From Dyadobacter sp. UC 10 (GTDB lineage: Bacteria; Bacteroidota; Bacteroidia; Cytophagales; Spirosomataceae): a stretch of DNA of 64,000 bases. The DNA is taken from NCBI RefSeq assembly GCF_008369915.1, contig NZ_VSRN01000001.1, forward strand, positions 6,816,501-6,880,500, written 5' to 3'. The notes beneath the pieces were generated by a model that saw only the letters and a list, made by a program, of their open reading frames with translations, had not been told where the DNA came from and made no database searches. Positions 44,536 to 53,844 of this stretch are shown one piece after another (within the stretch, counting starts at the first letter, position 1; each line of letters starts with the position of its first letter). Position numbers and translations under genes: made by a program.

Positions 44536-44770
44536 AAGCGAGTGTGTTTAAAAGTTTGAAATTTCATAACCGTTGTTGGGAGAGCATTCTTACTTGATGG
44601 CAGGCCAGGCCATCGCTAAGACTTAACTGAACCAAAGATGGTGGTGAAAATCATCGTAACCGCATTTGATAATTGAGCGGCTTCAGTTGATTGATTGAAA
44701 GGTTATCGGCACCTTCAAATCCAGCAACACTTTGATTATCAATTAGAAACAATTACAAATAAAATCGCAG
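44536..44770 (-). repeat. Duplicated leader, copy A (upstream of three-repeat gene)
   Basis: This non-coding stretch matches 47315-47555 upstream of the seven-repeat gene. Shared blocks on the plus strand are GTGTGTTTAAAAGTTTGAA, TAAGACTTAACTGAA(C/T)CAAA, ATTGAGCGG and TGATTGATTGAAAGGT, followed by an ATTATCAA block. The part between the start codon and the conserved blocks is likely 5' untranslated RNA and promoter. The rest of the gap (44771-44818) shows nothing. Confidence 0.75.
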
Positions 44771-44818
44771 CCTGCGCGAAATAGTTGTTTCGCTATATTA
44801 AATCCTCCGATCATTGCT

Positions 44819-44855
44819 GAGGCTACTCTTCTAGACAGATAGGAAGAGTAGCCTC
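44819..44855 (-). terminator. Hairpin terminator after the seven-repeat protein gene
   Basis: GAGGCTACTCTT (44819-44830) and AAGAGTAGCCTC (44844-44855) form a perfect 12-bp stem, eleven bases after the stop of the gene at 44867. It is the longest of the four GGCTA-core hairpins. Confidence 0.78.
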
Positions 44856-44866
44856 TTTAACTTTAA

Positions 44867-47314
44867 CTAGTTTGTAGAAATTGCCGTAACGGACAGGTTA
44901 TTACCAGCATTAAGTTCACCACCAGACCCACCTACCAGTGTTACAGTTATGCTCTGCTTTGAGCCCTTCAAAACACCTGGTTTACGCGACACTTTAAAAC
45001 CGATTGTGGCCTGTCCATTTGCTGGGATTGTACTAGTTGACGTAACTGTTATAAAACTAGCATTTTCACTAAATGTCCAATTGCTATTTTCATTTGGAGT
45101 GCCACCCAAAACCTGAGAAGTTCCGCTGACCGTAGGATATGTAATGTCAAAACTTCCTGTCTTGCTTATTTTGAAGTTAATTGGGGCCTTAGTATCAAAT
45201 CCATTGATTTCATACAGATTGACAACAAAATCCCGAGAAGCTTCCGAATTGAAGTTCAAAGCATTAATGACAACGGTCTGTGTCAGGTCGGCTTCATTGA
45301 TCGGACAGTTATTGATAGTGACGGTGACCGGGGTAGTTGAAATGTCTACATTATAACAACCCGTTGCCGCATCTCCATAAAAACCGTAATATGTTCCGGC
45401 TCCTGCGTGAAATGGATCTGCCACGGGCTCACCTGAATGGCTATTATTTGTGAACCACACCAATTCAAGACCCTGTTCGGAAACTGCGTCGTTTAGATTA
45501 GCTGTGTTTGCCGGACATATACCGGTTAAGTTCGTTTTCGATAACGACGGTATCTGGTTGACTGTCACTTGAACCGTTGAGTTGTCGGTGTTGAAGCAAT
45601 TGTGAATTTCGTCGTAGTAAAAAGCATAGTATGAACCTACCGGCGCCATGGTTGGGTCCGCAACAGGATTTACGTGATTTGGATCTTTGAACCAAACCAC
45701 CGATGTGCCGGCGGGAACCGATGCAATTTGATATTCGGTTAAATCCTTATACGGTTTACAGGTTGTAATGTAGAAGCTGTTAGGCCCTCCCACAACGTCA
45801 ACCTGTGCAGTCCCCGCATTACATACCGAACAATCAGTCAGGGTCACTGTTACCTTCGCAGAAGATAACGCTGTATTGTAACAATCGTCATCCACATCAT
45901 AAAAGAACGCCCAGTAGGACCCTGCGGGAGAAACTTCCGGATTGGTTTGTGGACTACCCTCATGATTGGGATTGTTATACCACACTACCTTCGAACCCAG
46001 TGGAGCTATCACTGCAACTACTTTGTTTAAATTTGCAGTTGTCGCCGGGCATACAGTCTCAACCACATTCTTTTTCAAAGTAACCTGATCCGTCCCAGCC
46101 GCGCATTGGCATCGTATTGATGTGACCGTTACCTTGGCTGTCGATAAATTAGTATTAAAACAGTTATTAGTTAAGTCTCGATAAAAGGCGTAATAAGTTC
46201 CGCCACCAACTGCATTTATATTAGCGACAGGGTTACCTGAATGAGTAGCATTGTCGTACCAATACAAGAAGGCTCCCGTTGGTACAGTTCCTCCAAAGGC
46301 TTCGGAAAGATTGACTGTTTTGGTAGGGCAAACATTCGCCATTGAAGTCTTGATCAGAGGCACTTGTGCAGTTCCGGCATCACATGGCGGAGGACAATTG
46401 TTAATAGTTACAGTAACTTTAGCGGTGGAAGTTTCAGTTCCAAATGCGTCTTCAGCAGCATTGGTATAAAATGCCCAATATTCACCTGCTACAACATTTG
46501 CGGGGTCCTGCACAGGCGAACCGAAATGCTTGTTACTATGGTACCAGCGAATCTTTCCGCCGGTACAGGGAATTGAACTTGAAACTGCATCATTTAAGTT
46601 GACGGTTGTTTTGGGGCATGCATTGGTCAAGGAAGTTTTACTAAGTTGTACTAAGCCATTTAAAGGAACTGCATTAATCGTTACGACAACTTTTGCAGTT
46701 GAATTCGCGGTATTGTAACAACCATTAAACCAGTAATTGTTGTTTTTCCAAAACGCGTAGTATGTGCCCGATACATTAGTTTTGCCATCGAAAATAAAGT
46801 CTCCGGAAAGATCTGACTTGGTATTAAATACCAAATCACAATCCGCGGGCGGAACTCCCGAAAATATATTACCTAAAAAGGCTGTTGGGCTAGGACAAAT
46901 GTTTGTCACTGTTGTCTTCGCAAGAGCAACCTGCTGCCCATTGTTTGGTATAGGATTTATGGTAACATCCACTTTTGCAGTTGACGTCCCAGTGTTAAAA
47001 CAGTCATTCACGGCATCATAAATGAATGCGTAATAGGTACCTGCACCTACCTGGCTTGGAGAGCTCACCGGGCTGCCTGTATGGTGCGAGTTCGTGTACC
47101 ACACAAGTTCGTTATTGCCATTTCCGGCCGGAATCACACTATTAAGTGCGTCTTTTAAGTTTGCGGCTGGCTTTAAACATTCGTTTGTGAGCGTAGCATC
47201 GACTAGTACCTGCGCATTACCTGCGTGACAAACAGAAGCATTAACCTCCTCAGCTAAGCATTTTGGAATGTTTGTGAAAAAAATCAGTAAGACGAATAAT
47301 AAAACCCGTTTCAT
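44867..47314 (-). CDS. Secreted repeat protein paralogue, seven repeats
   Basis: An 815-residue protein: signal peptide (about 1-22), seven repeats of about 92 residues (about 29-676) and the family C-terminal domain (about 677-815; VINALNFNSEASRDFVVNL, ending NNLSVTAISTN). It lacks the N-terminal sandwich of the two smaller paralogues. Typical repeat features are [CH/D]AG-x-[AD]QV, NxCP, a V-W-[YF]-x-N-x2-H-x-G-[SE]-P segment, GTYYAF and C[YF]NT-x2-STAKVTVT. Repeats 2 and 3 lack the first cysteine, and 3 lacks the last. No T9SS tail is recognised. An elongated surface or matrix protein is likely (inference). Confidence 0.87.
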   Translation of the reverse strand: MKRVLLFVLLIFFTNIPKCLAEEVNASVCHAGNAQVLVDATLTNECLKPAANLKDALNSVIPAGNGNNELVWYTNSHHTGSPVSSPSQVGAGTYYAFIYDAVNDCFNTGTSTAKVDVTINPIPNNGQQVALAKTTVTNICPSPTAFLGNIFSGVPPADCDLVFNTKSDLSGDFIFDGKTNVSGTYYAFWKNNNYWFNGCYNTANSTAKVVVTINAVPLNGLVQLSKTSLTNACPKTTVNLNDAVSSSIPCTGGKIRWYHSNKHFGSPVQDPANVVAGEYWAFYTNAAEDAFGTETSTAKVTVTINNCPPPCDAGTAQVPLIKTSMANVCPTKTVNLSEAFGGTVPTGAFLYWYDNATHSGNPVANINAVGGGTYYAFYRDLTNNCFNTNLSTAKVTVTSIRCQCAAGTDQVTLKKNVVETVCPATTANLNKVVAVIAPLGSKVVWYNNPNHEGSPQTNPEVSPAGSYWAFFYDVDDDCYNTALSSAKVTVTLTDCSVCNAGTAQVDVVGGPNSFYITTCKPYKDLTEYQIASVPAGTSVVWFKDPNHVNPVADPTMAPVGSYYAFYYDEIHNCFNTDNSTVQVTVNQIPSLSKTNLTGICPANTANLNDAVSEQGLELVWFTNNSHSGEPVADPFHAGAGTYYGFYGDAATGCYNVDISTTPVTVTINNCPINEADLTQTVVINALNFNSEASRDFVVNLYEINGFDTKAPINFKISKTGSFDITYPTVSGTSQVLGGTPNENSNWTFSENASFITVTSTSTIPANGQATIGFKVSRKPGVLKGSKQSITVTLVGGSGGELNAGNNLSVTAISTN
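45287..47230 (-). repeat. Seven tandem ~278-bp coding repeats
   Basis: In-frame units of about 92 codons; the divergence between units is larger than in the three-repeat gene, and repeat 6 has a length variant around VVGGPNSFYITTC. These are protein repeats, not CRISPR-type DNA repeats. Confidence 0.8.
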
Positions 47315-47555
47315 AAGGAGTGTGTTTAAAAGTTTGAATTCATAATCGCTGACAGTATTTTCTTTTGGCTAGTTTGACTTTACCAATGATTTTGCAGCGG
47401 GCCAAGCTGCCGTTTAAGACTTAACTGAATCAAATATTCTGAGTAAAAATGTCCTCTCAGCATTTCAATGATTGAGCGGTTTCCGCTGATTGATTGAAAG
47501 GTCAATGGCCTGTCAAAACCGACAACAATCTCATTATCAACTTAGAAGTAATTAA
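47315..47555 (-). repeat. Duplicated leader, copy B (upstream of seven-repeat gene)
   Basis: Counterpart of 44536-44770: TGTGTTTAAAAGTTTGAATT, TAAGACTTAACTGAATCAAA, ATTGAGCGG, TGATTGATTGAAAGGT and ATTATCAA occur in the same order with small shifts. The following 47556-47674 holds nothing I can recognise and ends at the stop of the small membrane protein. Confidence 0.75.
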
Positions 47556-47674
47556 AAAGAAGAAGAGCGTTCTTCGAAGTACTTGGCATATCGCTTCACA
47601 GTATGATCAGGCATCCGCTTGCGACATCGCCTATTCATGAATCTGCACTGGCCGTCTCTTGGTGGAAATAGCAC

Positions 47675-47956
47675 TTATCTCCAGTCCGGTTTGAAGATGA
47701 TGATCAGCAAAATAAAGAGTGCGGTAACTATGACTGCAACAGCTTGCACCCAAACGATGACCGACGCCAGCGTCAGGTTACCAGAGTGCGCAAAATAGGC
47801 AGAGACAAAACATTCCGTAATGATCAGGAATAATACTGGTTTGATATATTTCAAGCCAGTTATTGGCTTCTTGAAAAAATAATTGTAGGCAGAATAACCT
47901 GATAGCGCCAGGATCGCCAGGCAGTCTATCGCAAATCCAGTCAGGTACATATTCAT
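47675..47956 (-). CDS. Small three-helix membrane protein
   Basis: A 93-residue hydrophobic protein with three likely membrane segments (about 5-25, 38-58 and 63-86) and a basic loop (KKPITGLKYIK) between the first two. I do not recognise it. It stands alone on the minus strand, upstream of the seven-repeat gene by 360 bases and divergent from the large sensor gene across 268 bases. Codon use looks normal and the reading frame is clean, which supports a real gene. Confidence 0.65.
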   Translation of the reverse strand: MNMYLTGFAIDCLAILALSGYSAYNYFFKKPITGLKYIKPVLFLIITECFVSAYFAHSGNLTLASVIVWVQAVAVIVTALFILLIIIFKPDWR

Positions 47957-48224
47957 CGGGTTGTCAGGTTGTTAATGATCGGCCCATTTTGAGTGGCCTA
48001 TATAAACAAATTTGCTGTAAACCTTAACCAGAGAAAAAAGTGATGAATAAACGGTAATTTGTAATGATTAACTGGTCAAAAGAGATAGAAGTTATTCGTT
48101 TGAAGTGGAAATAATTTCGCCATGTAAATGGAGAAGATCACCGCTGAATAATTGAGTTCAGCCTTTTAGGAAATCTTATTCGCGCTTGGTTTACCAATAA
48201 CTACTTTACGCTTAATTCAACGAA

Positions 48225-51200
48225 ATGCATTTAATGCGCCATTTAAAATTTTTATTCCTGCTCTCGTTTCTCGGTCTGGCCTCCAATGCCACTGCACAGT
48301 TTATTTTTCAGAACCTCGGAGAGGCAGATGGGCTGGATTCGAAGGACTTACTATCTCTATACAAAGATCAGGACGACTTTCTGTGGATAGGGAGCATCAA
48401 TGGCCTTAACCGATACGATGGAAACTCGATCAGGCCCTTTGACAATACCGGTCAGGGCAAAAACATCTTTATAAACTCAATTTTCCCAATAGATAATGGC
48501 GATAACCTGCTGCTTGCGACTTCCAGAGGATTGCTCACCTTCAACAAACGGAAGGCGAAATATATAGCGGACACACGGTTTGCCTTATTGTCAAAAAAAA
48601 ATATCCTCGCCTTAAAAAAAGATGGTTACGACAGGTTATGGATACTATGCAATTCCGAAATCTTCATTTATGACGGCAGGAAGCTGCTGTCCTTGGAAGA
48701 GGAGTTTCCCATGGCTCTTAAAATCCTCAAGCAACCACTATCCTATGCAGCCGGCAACGCTTTTTGCTGGGATCAAAAACAGGGTGGATTTTGGATCGGG
48801 GGTCTTCAGTGCTTTTTTCTCGACTGCAAAAATAAGGTTCTCTACGACAGCACTAACAACCCCAGGCAATACCCTCTCCTGAAAAAGCATTGGGTTACTG
48901 CTATTGCGTTGGATACCAGTTCTAATCTGTGGTACGCCTCAACATCAGACTTGTCTCTAAACTATTGGAACAAGCAAACGAATCAGGTAACAATCCATCG
49001 ACAATTTGAAGGTAAAAAGGCTACGGACGGATGTAATTACATATATGTGGACAGGAAGAACCGGCTCTGGGTATCGACCTGGATGTACGCTGCCTATATT
49101 AAAGAAGAAGGTGCACCAATCAAAAAAATACCATACAGCCAGGACTCCCCTAACTCCATCAGTTATGGTTATTTCCGGGACGTGGTGGAAGATAGGGAGG
49201 GAAATTTGTGGTTCGCGACAATCAATGGAGTAAGCAAATTATCCGGCAGCATACCTTTCAAAGCAATCTACAAGCTTCCCAGTTACGACTCTTTCCTGGA
49301 AACCAATTTCACTCACGCAAATAGTATACTTGTCGATAAAGATCACATTTACGCCTCGAAGGAGGATGGAATGATTGCCTATAACATGAACAGGCGGTTG
49401 TTCAAGCGTTATTATGTTTCTTCCACAGACGTTTTGAAAAATCGGTTTCTGATGACCGTGAAAGTAGGGAAAACATGCTGGCTGGCTGGAAGCCATGGAG
49501 TTTTCAGCGTGAATGAGGGCGAGGAGGTTTTGTCACAACTCGAAAAAGCACCCCCAAGCCCAACTAACTTTATCTTTACAGACAATAAAGGGAAGATCTG
49601 GTTTCACGTAATGAATGACGCGATTTACAGGTACGATCCAGCATCTGACAGACTCGATCGCTTCGACGGTAAAAATGAGCAGTACGGAATTTTTAAGTAT
49701 GCCAATTGCCAAAGTTTTCTGGTCTTAAAAAGCGGCGATATTCTGTTTGGAATGTGGGGCACGGGTTTTCTTAAATTCGAAGCGTCCAAAAGTCGTTTTT
49801 CCGTCATTCCGGTTGCAAATCCCAAGAATTTCCACGTGCAACAGGCTATCGAAGATTCCGATGGAAACGTCTGGGCCTCGATCTGGGAAAAGGGTCTTTA
49901 CAAAATCAGTCAGCAGGGGAATATTTTAGATAGCCTGAGCGACGAGGATGGCCTTCCTTTTAACCGCATTGCAAGCATTACCATGGATGCAAGGGGGGCA
50001 ATTTGGGCGGCGGGCTCGGGCGGGCTATTATTCTTTTTCACCAAAACAAAAAAGATAACCAGGGTTCAAATCAACCTTGGCAAAACGCTGCAAGATTACT
50101 GGAACTTTGTGTACGCCACCAAAGACCGTATTTACGCGGTCATGCTGGATCACGTAGTCGAAATTGATCCTTTCAAATTTGCCAAAATATCGGTTCGAAA
50201 GTCGCCCCATATTACTTCGGTCAGAATTTTCGGTAATGAGATTGAAACTGCGGCCGGAAAATTACTTGAACTCCACCCTCAGGACAACTACATTACCTTT
50301 CAATATGCTTCCCTGAGCCACCGTGACGTGCCTTCCTTACAATACAGTTATAAGCTGGAAGGGATTGATGACGACTGGGTAGAGGCTGGGCGCGCCATGA
50401 CGGTCAGTTACAACAGCCTCAAACCGGGGTATTATAATTTCAAAGTCAGGAGTACCAATGAAAATGAACAGTGGATGACCGAGGTAACAACTTTGAAAAT
50501 CCGGGTGCTCCCTCACTGGTGGCAAACCTGGTGGTTCTTTGTGCTTGCCGGCACCTTGTCGGCCGTATTTATCGACGCTACTTACCGAGGCTATTTAAAT
50601 CGTAAGCAAAAAACCTCTTACGACAAAACCATCGCCTATTTCGCCAACTCGGTTTATGGAGAAAACTCGGTGAATGAAATCTGCTGGGACATCGCCCGAA
50701 ACTGTATTTCTCAGCTTCATTTTGAAGATTGTGTGGTGTACCTGTGGGACGAGGGAAGGCAAAAGCTTATACAAAAAGCTACGTACGGCACAAAAAATGT
50801 AAGAGAACACGAAATCTTAAACCCGATGGAACTCGATCTGGGCGAGGGGATCGTGGGCGCCGCTGCGGCCACTAAAAAAACGGTGATTGTCAAAGATACG
50901 CGAAAAGACAGCCGCTATATTGTTGATGATGAGCCACGTTTGTCAGAAATAGCAGTCCCGATTTTACATGAAGGCAAAGTCATCGGCGTAATCGATTCGG
51001 AACATAGCCAGAAGAAATTCTTCAATGAGGAACATGCGCGTGTATTGTCAACGATTGCATCCATCAGTGCCAATAAAATCGCCGAGGCCCAGGCTGAAGA
51101 ACAGGCCCAGCAAAAAGAGATCATGCTGTTGGAAATCAACAAAATGCTGGCAGAAAGCCAGTTGATGGCTTTACGGGCGCAGATGAACCCGCATTTCGTA

Positions 51201-51803
51201 TTCAATTGCCTTAACAGTATACAGGAATGCATTGTCACCCAGAAATACGGCGAAGCAAGCAAATACCTGAATAAGTTCTCAAAGCTCTTCAGGAGGGTAC
51301 TTAATAATTCGGATAAAAATCTGGTCACGATTGAGGATGAAAATGACGTGCTCGAACTCTATCTGGAGCTTGAACAGATGCGGTTTGAACAATCGTTCTC
51401 TTATGAAATTACCGTCGATAACGACCTGGAAGCGGAGGACATCATGCTGCCGTCTATGCTGTTGCAACCCTACGTCGAAAATGCGCTTTGGCACGGACTG
51501 ATGCACAAGGACGGCGACCGGCAGCTTATCATCAGATATGAGCGCATTAATGACGATGTTTTCAGATGCCTCATCGATGACAATGGCATTGGCAGAAAAA
51601 GATCCCTGGAAATCAAAGAGTTTAACAGCAAAGGCAAAAGGCACAAATCAAAGGGGTTACAAATAGCGAAAGACAGACTTGATCTGCTTGAAAAGCAGGG
51701 GCAGCATGCATTGGTGCAAATAACAGATAAATATGATCTGCAAGGCAACGCGCAGGGCACTCTAGTAACAATCGAACTTTCTACTTTCTTAAATAATACC
51801 TAA
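48225..51803 (+). CDS. Reg_prop sensor histidine kinase of the LytS type with GAF domain
   Basis: An 1192-residue membrane protein: signal sequence (about 1-24), periplasmic propeller repeats (FLWIGSINGLNRYD, NLWFATINGVSK and others), a Y_Y_Y domain (about 680-760, SYKLEGIDDDWVEAG), one membrane helix (about 765-785), a cytoplasmic GAF domain (about 800-945; ECF-like metal residues not seen), a coiled coil and a HisKA_7/LytS kinase with H990 in MNPHFVFNCLNSIQ and a HATPase with DDNGIGRKRS. It phosphorylates the LytTR regulator encoded six bases downstream. The GAF domain makes it a two-input sensor (inference). Confidence 0.95.
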   Translation: MHLMRHLKFLFLLSFLGLASNATAQFIFQNLGEADGLDSKDLLSLYKDQDDFLWIGSINGLNRYDGNSIRPFDNTGQGKNIFINSIFPIDNGDNLLLATSRGLLTFNKRKAKYIADTRFALLSKKNILALKKDGYDRLWILCNSEIFIYDGRKLLSLEEEFPMALKILKQPLSYAAGNAFCWDQKQGGFWIGGLQCFFLDCKNKVLYDSTNNPRQYPLLKKHWVTAIALDTSSNLWYASTSDLSLNYWNKQTNQVTIHRQFEGKKATDGCNYIYVDRKNRLWVSTWMYAAYIKEEGAPIKKIPYSQDSPNSISYGYFRDVVEDREGNLWFATINGVSKLSGSIPFKAIYKLPSYDSFLETNFTHANSILVDKDHIYASKEDGMIAYNMNRRLFKRYYVSSTDVLKNRFLMTVKVGKTCWLAGSHGVFSVNEGEEVLSQLEKAPPSPTNFIFTDNKGKIWFHVMNDAIYRYDPASDRLDRFDGKNEQYGIFKYANCQSFLVLKSGDILFGMWGTGFLKFEASKSRFSVIPVANPKNFHVQQAIEDSDGNVWASIWEKGLYKISQQGNILDSLSDEDGLPFNRIASITMDARGAIWAAGSGGLLFFFTKTKKITRVQINLGKTLQDYWNFVYATKDRIYAVMLDHVVEIDPFKFAKISVRKSPHITSVRIFGNEIETAAGKLLELHPQDNYITFQYASLSHRDVPSLQYSYKLEGIDDDWVEAGRAMTVSYNSLKPGYYNFKVRSTNENEQWMTEVTTLKIRVLPHWWQTWWFFVLAGTLSAVFIDATYRGYLNRKQKTSYDKTIAYFANSVYGENSVNEICWDIARNCISQLHFEDCVVYLWDEGRQKLIQKATYGTKNVREHEILNPMELDLGEGIVGAAAATKKTVIVKDTRKDSRYIVDDEPRLSEIAVPILHEGKVIGVIDSEHSQKKFFNEEHARVLSTIASISANKIAEAQAEEQAQQKEIMLLEINKMLAESQLMALRAQMNPHFVFNCLNSIQECIVTQKYGEASKYLNKFSKLFRRVLNNSDKNLVTIEDENDVLELYLELEQMRFEQSFSYEITVDNDLEAEDIMLPSMLLQPYVENALWHGLMHKDGDRQLIIRYERINDDVFRCLIDDNGIGRKRSLEIKEFNSKGKRHKSKGLQIAKDRLDLLEKQGQHALVQITDKYDLQGNAQGTLVTIELSTFLNNT

Positions 51804-51809
51804 AACGTT

Positions 51810-52565
51810 ATGATAAAGGCACTAATAATCGATGATGAACAAAAGGCACGCAATGTGCTAGACCACTATCTGGCTAATTTTATCAAGGAAAAAATTGAAA
51901 TCCGACATGCGGATTCGGTCAGGGAAGCACTCGATATTCTGGACAACTTTATGCCGGATATCGTTTTTTTGGATGTGGAAATGCCCCATCAAAACGGATT
52001 TGACTTTTTGTTGCTGCGCAAGAATCCGAGTTATGATATCATTTTCACGACAGCCTACAATCAATATGCGATCCAGGCGATCCGGTTCAGCGCGCTGGAC
52101 TATCTGCTGAAACCTGTCGACCCCGAGGAACTTCAGGAATCGGTACAGAGGCATTTGGAAAAAGTCAGGCAAAAGTCGATGCAAACCAACCAGCAACTAT
52201 ACGATAATCTGGCCAAAAACATTGAAAAGAAAGAAATAAAGGATTTCAGGCTGGCGGTACCGTCGAGCGAAGGAGTCTACTTTTTTACGCTGGACGAAAT
52301 ACTTCGGCTGGAAGCAGACAAAAACTACACTTCTATCCATCTGATCGGAAAGAGGCCGTTTCTTTCCAGTAAAACACTCAAACATTTTGATGAAATGCTG
52401 AATGAATTCAATTTCATCCGCACGCATAAGTCGCACCTCGTCAATCCTAAATACATCAAGCAGGTTACCCACAATAACCAGTTCCTGCTGCTGACCGATG
52501 GGTCGAGAATTGAAATTTCCCGGCGAAAAAAGGAAACTGTGCAGCAGTACCTCAAGTTAAAATAG
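51810..52565 (+). CDS. LytTR family response regulator
   Basis: A 251-residue DNA-binding regulator: receiver (1-125) with D8-D9, phosphoacceptor D55 in IVFLDVEMPHQNG, T82 region and K104 in YLLKPVD, then a LytTR domain (about 148-251) with DEILRLEADKNYTSIHL and FIRTHKSHLVNPKYI. LytTR proteins bind direct repeats upstream of target genes. It is paired with the kinase six bases upstream. Possible local targets are the secreted repeat-protein genes and the small membrane protein on either side, but this is only proximity. Confidence 0.95.
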   Translation: MIKALIIDDEQKARNVLDHYLANFIKEKIEIRHADSVREALDILDNFMPDIVFLDVEMPHQNGFDFLLLRKNPSYDIIFTTAYNQYAIQAIRFSALDYLLKPVDPEELQESVQRHLEKVRQKSMQTNQQLYDNLAKNIEKKEIKDFRLAVPSSEGVYFFTLDEILRLEADKNYTSIHLIGKRPFLSSKTLKHFDEMLNEFNFIRTHKSHLVNPKYIKQVTHNNQFLLLTDGSRIEISRRKKETVQQYLKLK

Positions 52566-52568
52566 CGA

Positions 52569-52955
52569 TCAACAGCACACCTGCTCTTTGAATAAAACCG
52601 ACAATGTCTGTTCCGGGTCATCACAGAACCCGGCATGAACTTTTGAAGTCTGCAGCATGGTACTTCTGGTTGCGGTAAGCCAGCGAAACCGGGAAGCAAG
52701 CGGCAGCGCGCCTATCACACCACCGTCTTTTCTCCCGTGGCATATCTGCTTGAAAGCGAGCAGATATGCCCGTATCTCCACAGGGTCGGCAACGCAACTA
52801 AAAGCATTCAGCCTGGCTTCATCAAGTTCATATTTAACGTCCAGATACTGGCGGGCGGAGCAGTACAAAATAACCCCTACATTGATAAATTCCTCGCGCT
52901 CTACCCGAGGGACCAGCCGGAGCACTGCATACTCAAATAACTGCTTGTCTTGCAT
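52569..52955 (-). CDS. DUF3037 family protein
   Basis: A 128-residue protein. FEYAVLRLVPRVEREEFINVGVILY is the DUF3037 signature, followed by helical segments and ASRFRWLTATRSTMLQTSKVH. Function is unknown. Its start overlaps the HipA-like kinase gene by 23 bases, and the two are expected to act together; adjacency of these two families is recurrent in bacteria as far as I recall (unverified here). No membrane segment. It is convergent with the LytTR gene, with stops three bases apart. Confidence 0.85.
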   Translation of the reverse strand: MQDKQLFEYAVLRLVPRVEREEFINVGVILYCSARQYLDVKYELDEARLNAFSCVADPVEIRAYLLAFKQICHGRKDGGVIGALPLASRFRWLTATRSTMLQTSKVHAGFCDDPEQTLSVLFKEQVCC

Positions 52956-53730
52956 CTGCCGCTGCTTTTACAAATACTTCGGAATGGCGAAGCCTTTGGG
53001 TCAAAAATTGAATATAAGCTTCCCTATGCGCTTCTTCGGTTTCAAATGGAGCGTCTTTGAGTAGCCAGTCTCCGGGAATCAGCGAAACGATTTGACGGAT
53101 CTCCTGCTCGTTTAAAATCGTTTTATAATATGCATCCACCGCGTCCAGCTCTGTCGCTTTCTTCAACAGAACATGATCTTTAGCCTGCAAAAACGGCCTG
53201 GCTGCCTGCAGCTCCCAATCCTGCCACGAATGATGAAAATACAATGAAGCCCCATGGTCTATCAGCCAAAGTTCTTTGTGCCAGATGAGCATATTCGTAT
53301 TCCGTGCGGTGCGGTCTACATTCATTAAAAAACAGTCCAGCCAGACGATTTCGGAAGCAAGTTTTCCGTCGACCGTCGTCACGAGCGGATCGAACGTAAT
53401 GGCGCCGGACAGGTAATGCATGGCGAGGTTCAACCCGACGCTTGCTTTCAAAAGGTCCTGGATTTCCTCGTCAGGTTCCGTCCTGCCGAATGCTTCATCC
53501 AGCTTGGCAAAAACAATCTCCGGCAAACGAAGTCCCAGCAGCCTGGCAATTTCTCCGCCGATCAGCTCGGCGATGAGGGCTTTCACACCCTGGCCTGCCC
53601 CTTTAAACTTCAATACATATAAAAAATCGTCATCTGCTTCCGCAATAGCAGGCAGAGAACCACCCTCCCTCAGCGGCATCAGATAGCGTATTACGTTGAC
53701 CTCCCGAAGTGCAACTGGTCTTGTAATCAT
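52933..53730 (-). CDS. HipA-like kinase family protein (single C-terminal-type domain)
   Basis: A 265-residue protein. LPAIAEADDDFLYVLKF plus GGEIARLLGLRLPEI match the nucleotide-binding half of HipA-like kinases; the catalytic loop WLDCFLMNVDRTARNTNM and metal-binding LWLIDHGASLYFHHSW carry the D-R-x3-N-x-N and I-D-H-G motifs. Classical HipA toxins are about 440 residues with an N-terminal subdomain that is missing here, and there is no HipB-type DNA-binding antitoxin next to it. The overlapping DUF3037 gene could be its partner or target. Whether it is a toxin is unknown. Confidence 0.88.
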   Translation of the reverse strand: MITRPVALREVNVIRYLMPLREGGSLPAIAEADDDFLYVLKFKGAGQGVKALIAELIGGEIARLLGLRLPEIVFAKLDEAFGRTEPDEEIQDLLKASVGLNLAMHYLSGAITFDPLVTTVDGKLASEIVWLDCFLMNVDRTARNTNMLIWHKELWLIDHGASLYFHHSWQDWELQAARPFLQAKDHVLLKKATELDAVDAYYKTILNEQEIRQIVSLIPGDWLLKDAPFETEEAHREAYIQFLTQRLRHSEVFVKAAADARQAVI

Positions 53731-53844
53731 CGGTTACTTAAAATGATATATGAGCCAAGTTAGAAAAAATTTGATGGTATCAATCCTCGTTTGAATTTAA
53801 CTGTACCGGTTTTCAAAATAGTTTGTCAAAAATCTTGAATTTTT

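Noticed and set aside
43111..47230. CRISPR array or mobile repeat
   Set aside because: The periodicity of about 275-278 bases is in frame within coding genes and reflects protein repeats; no short identical repeats with unique spacers.
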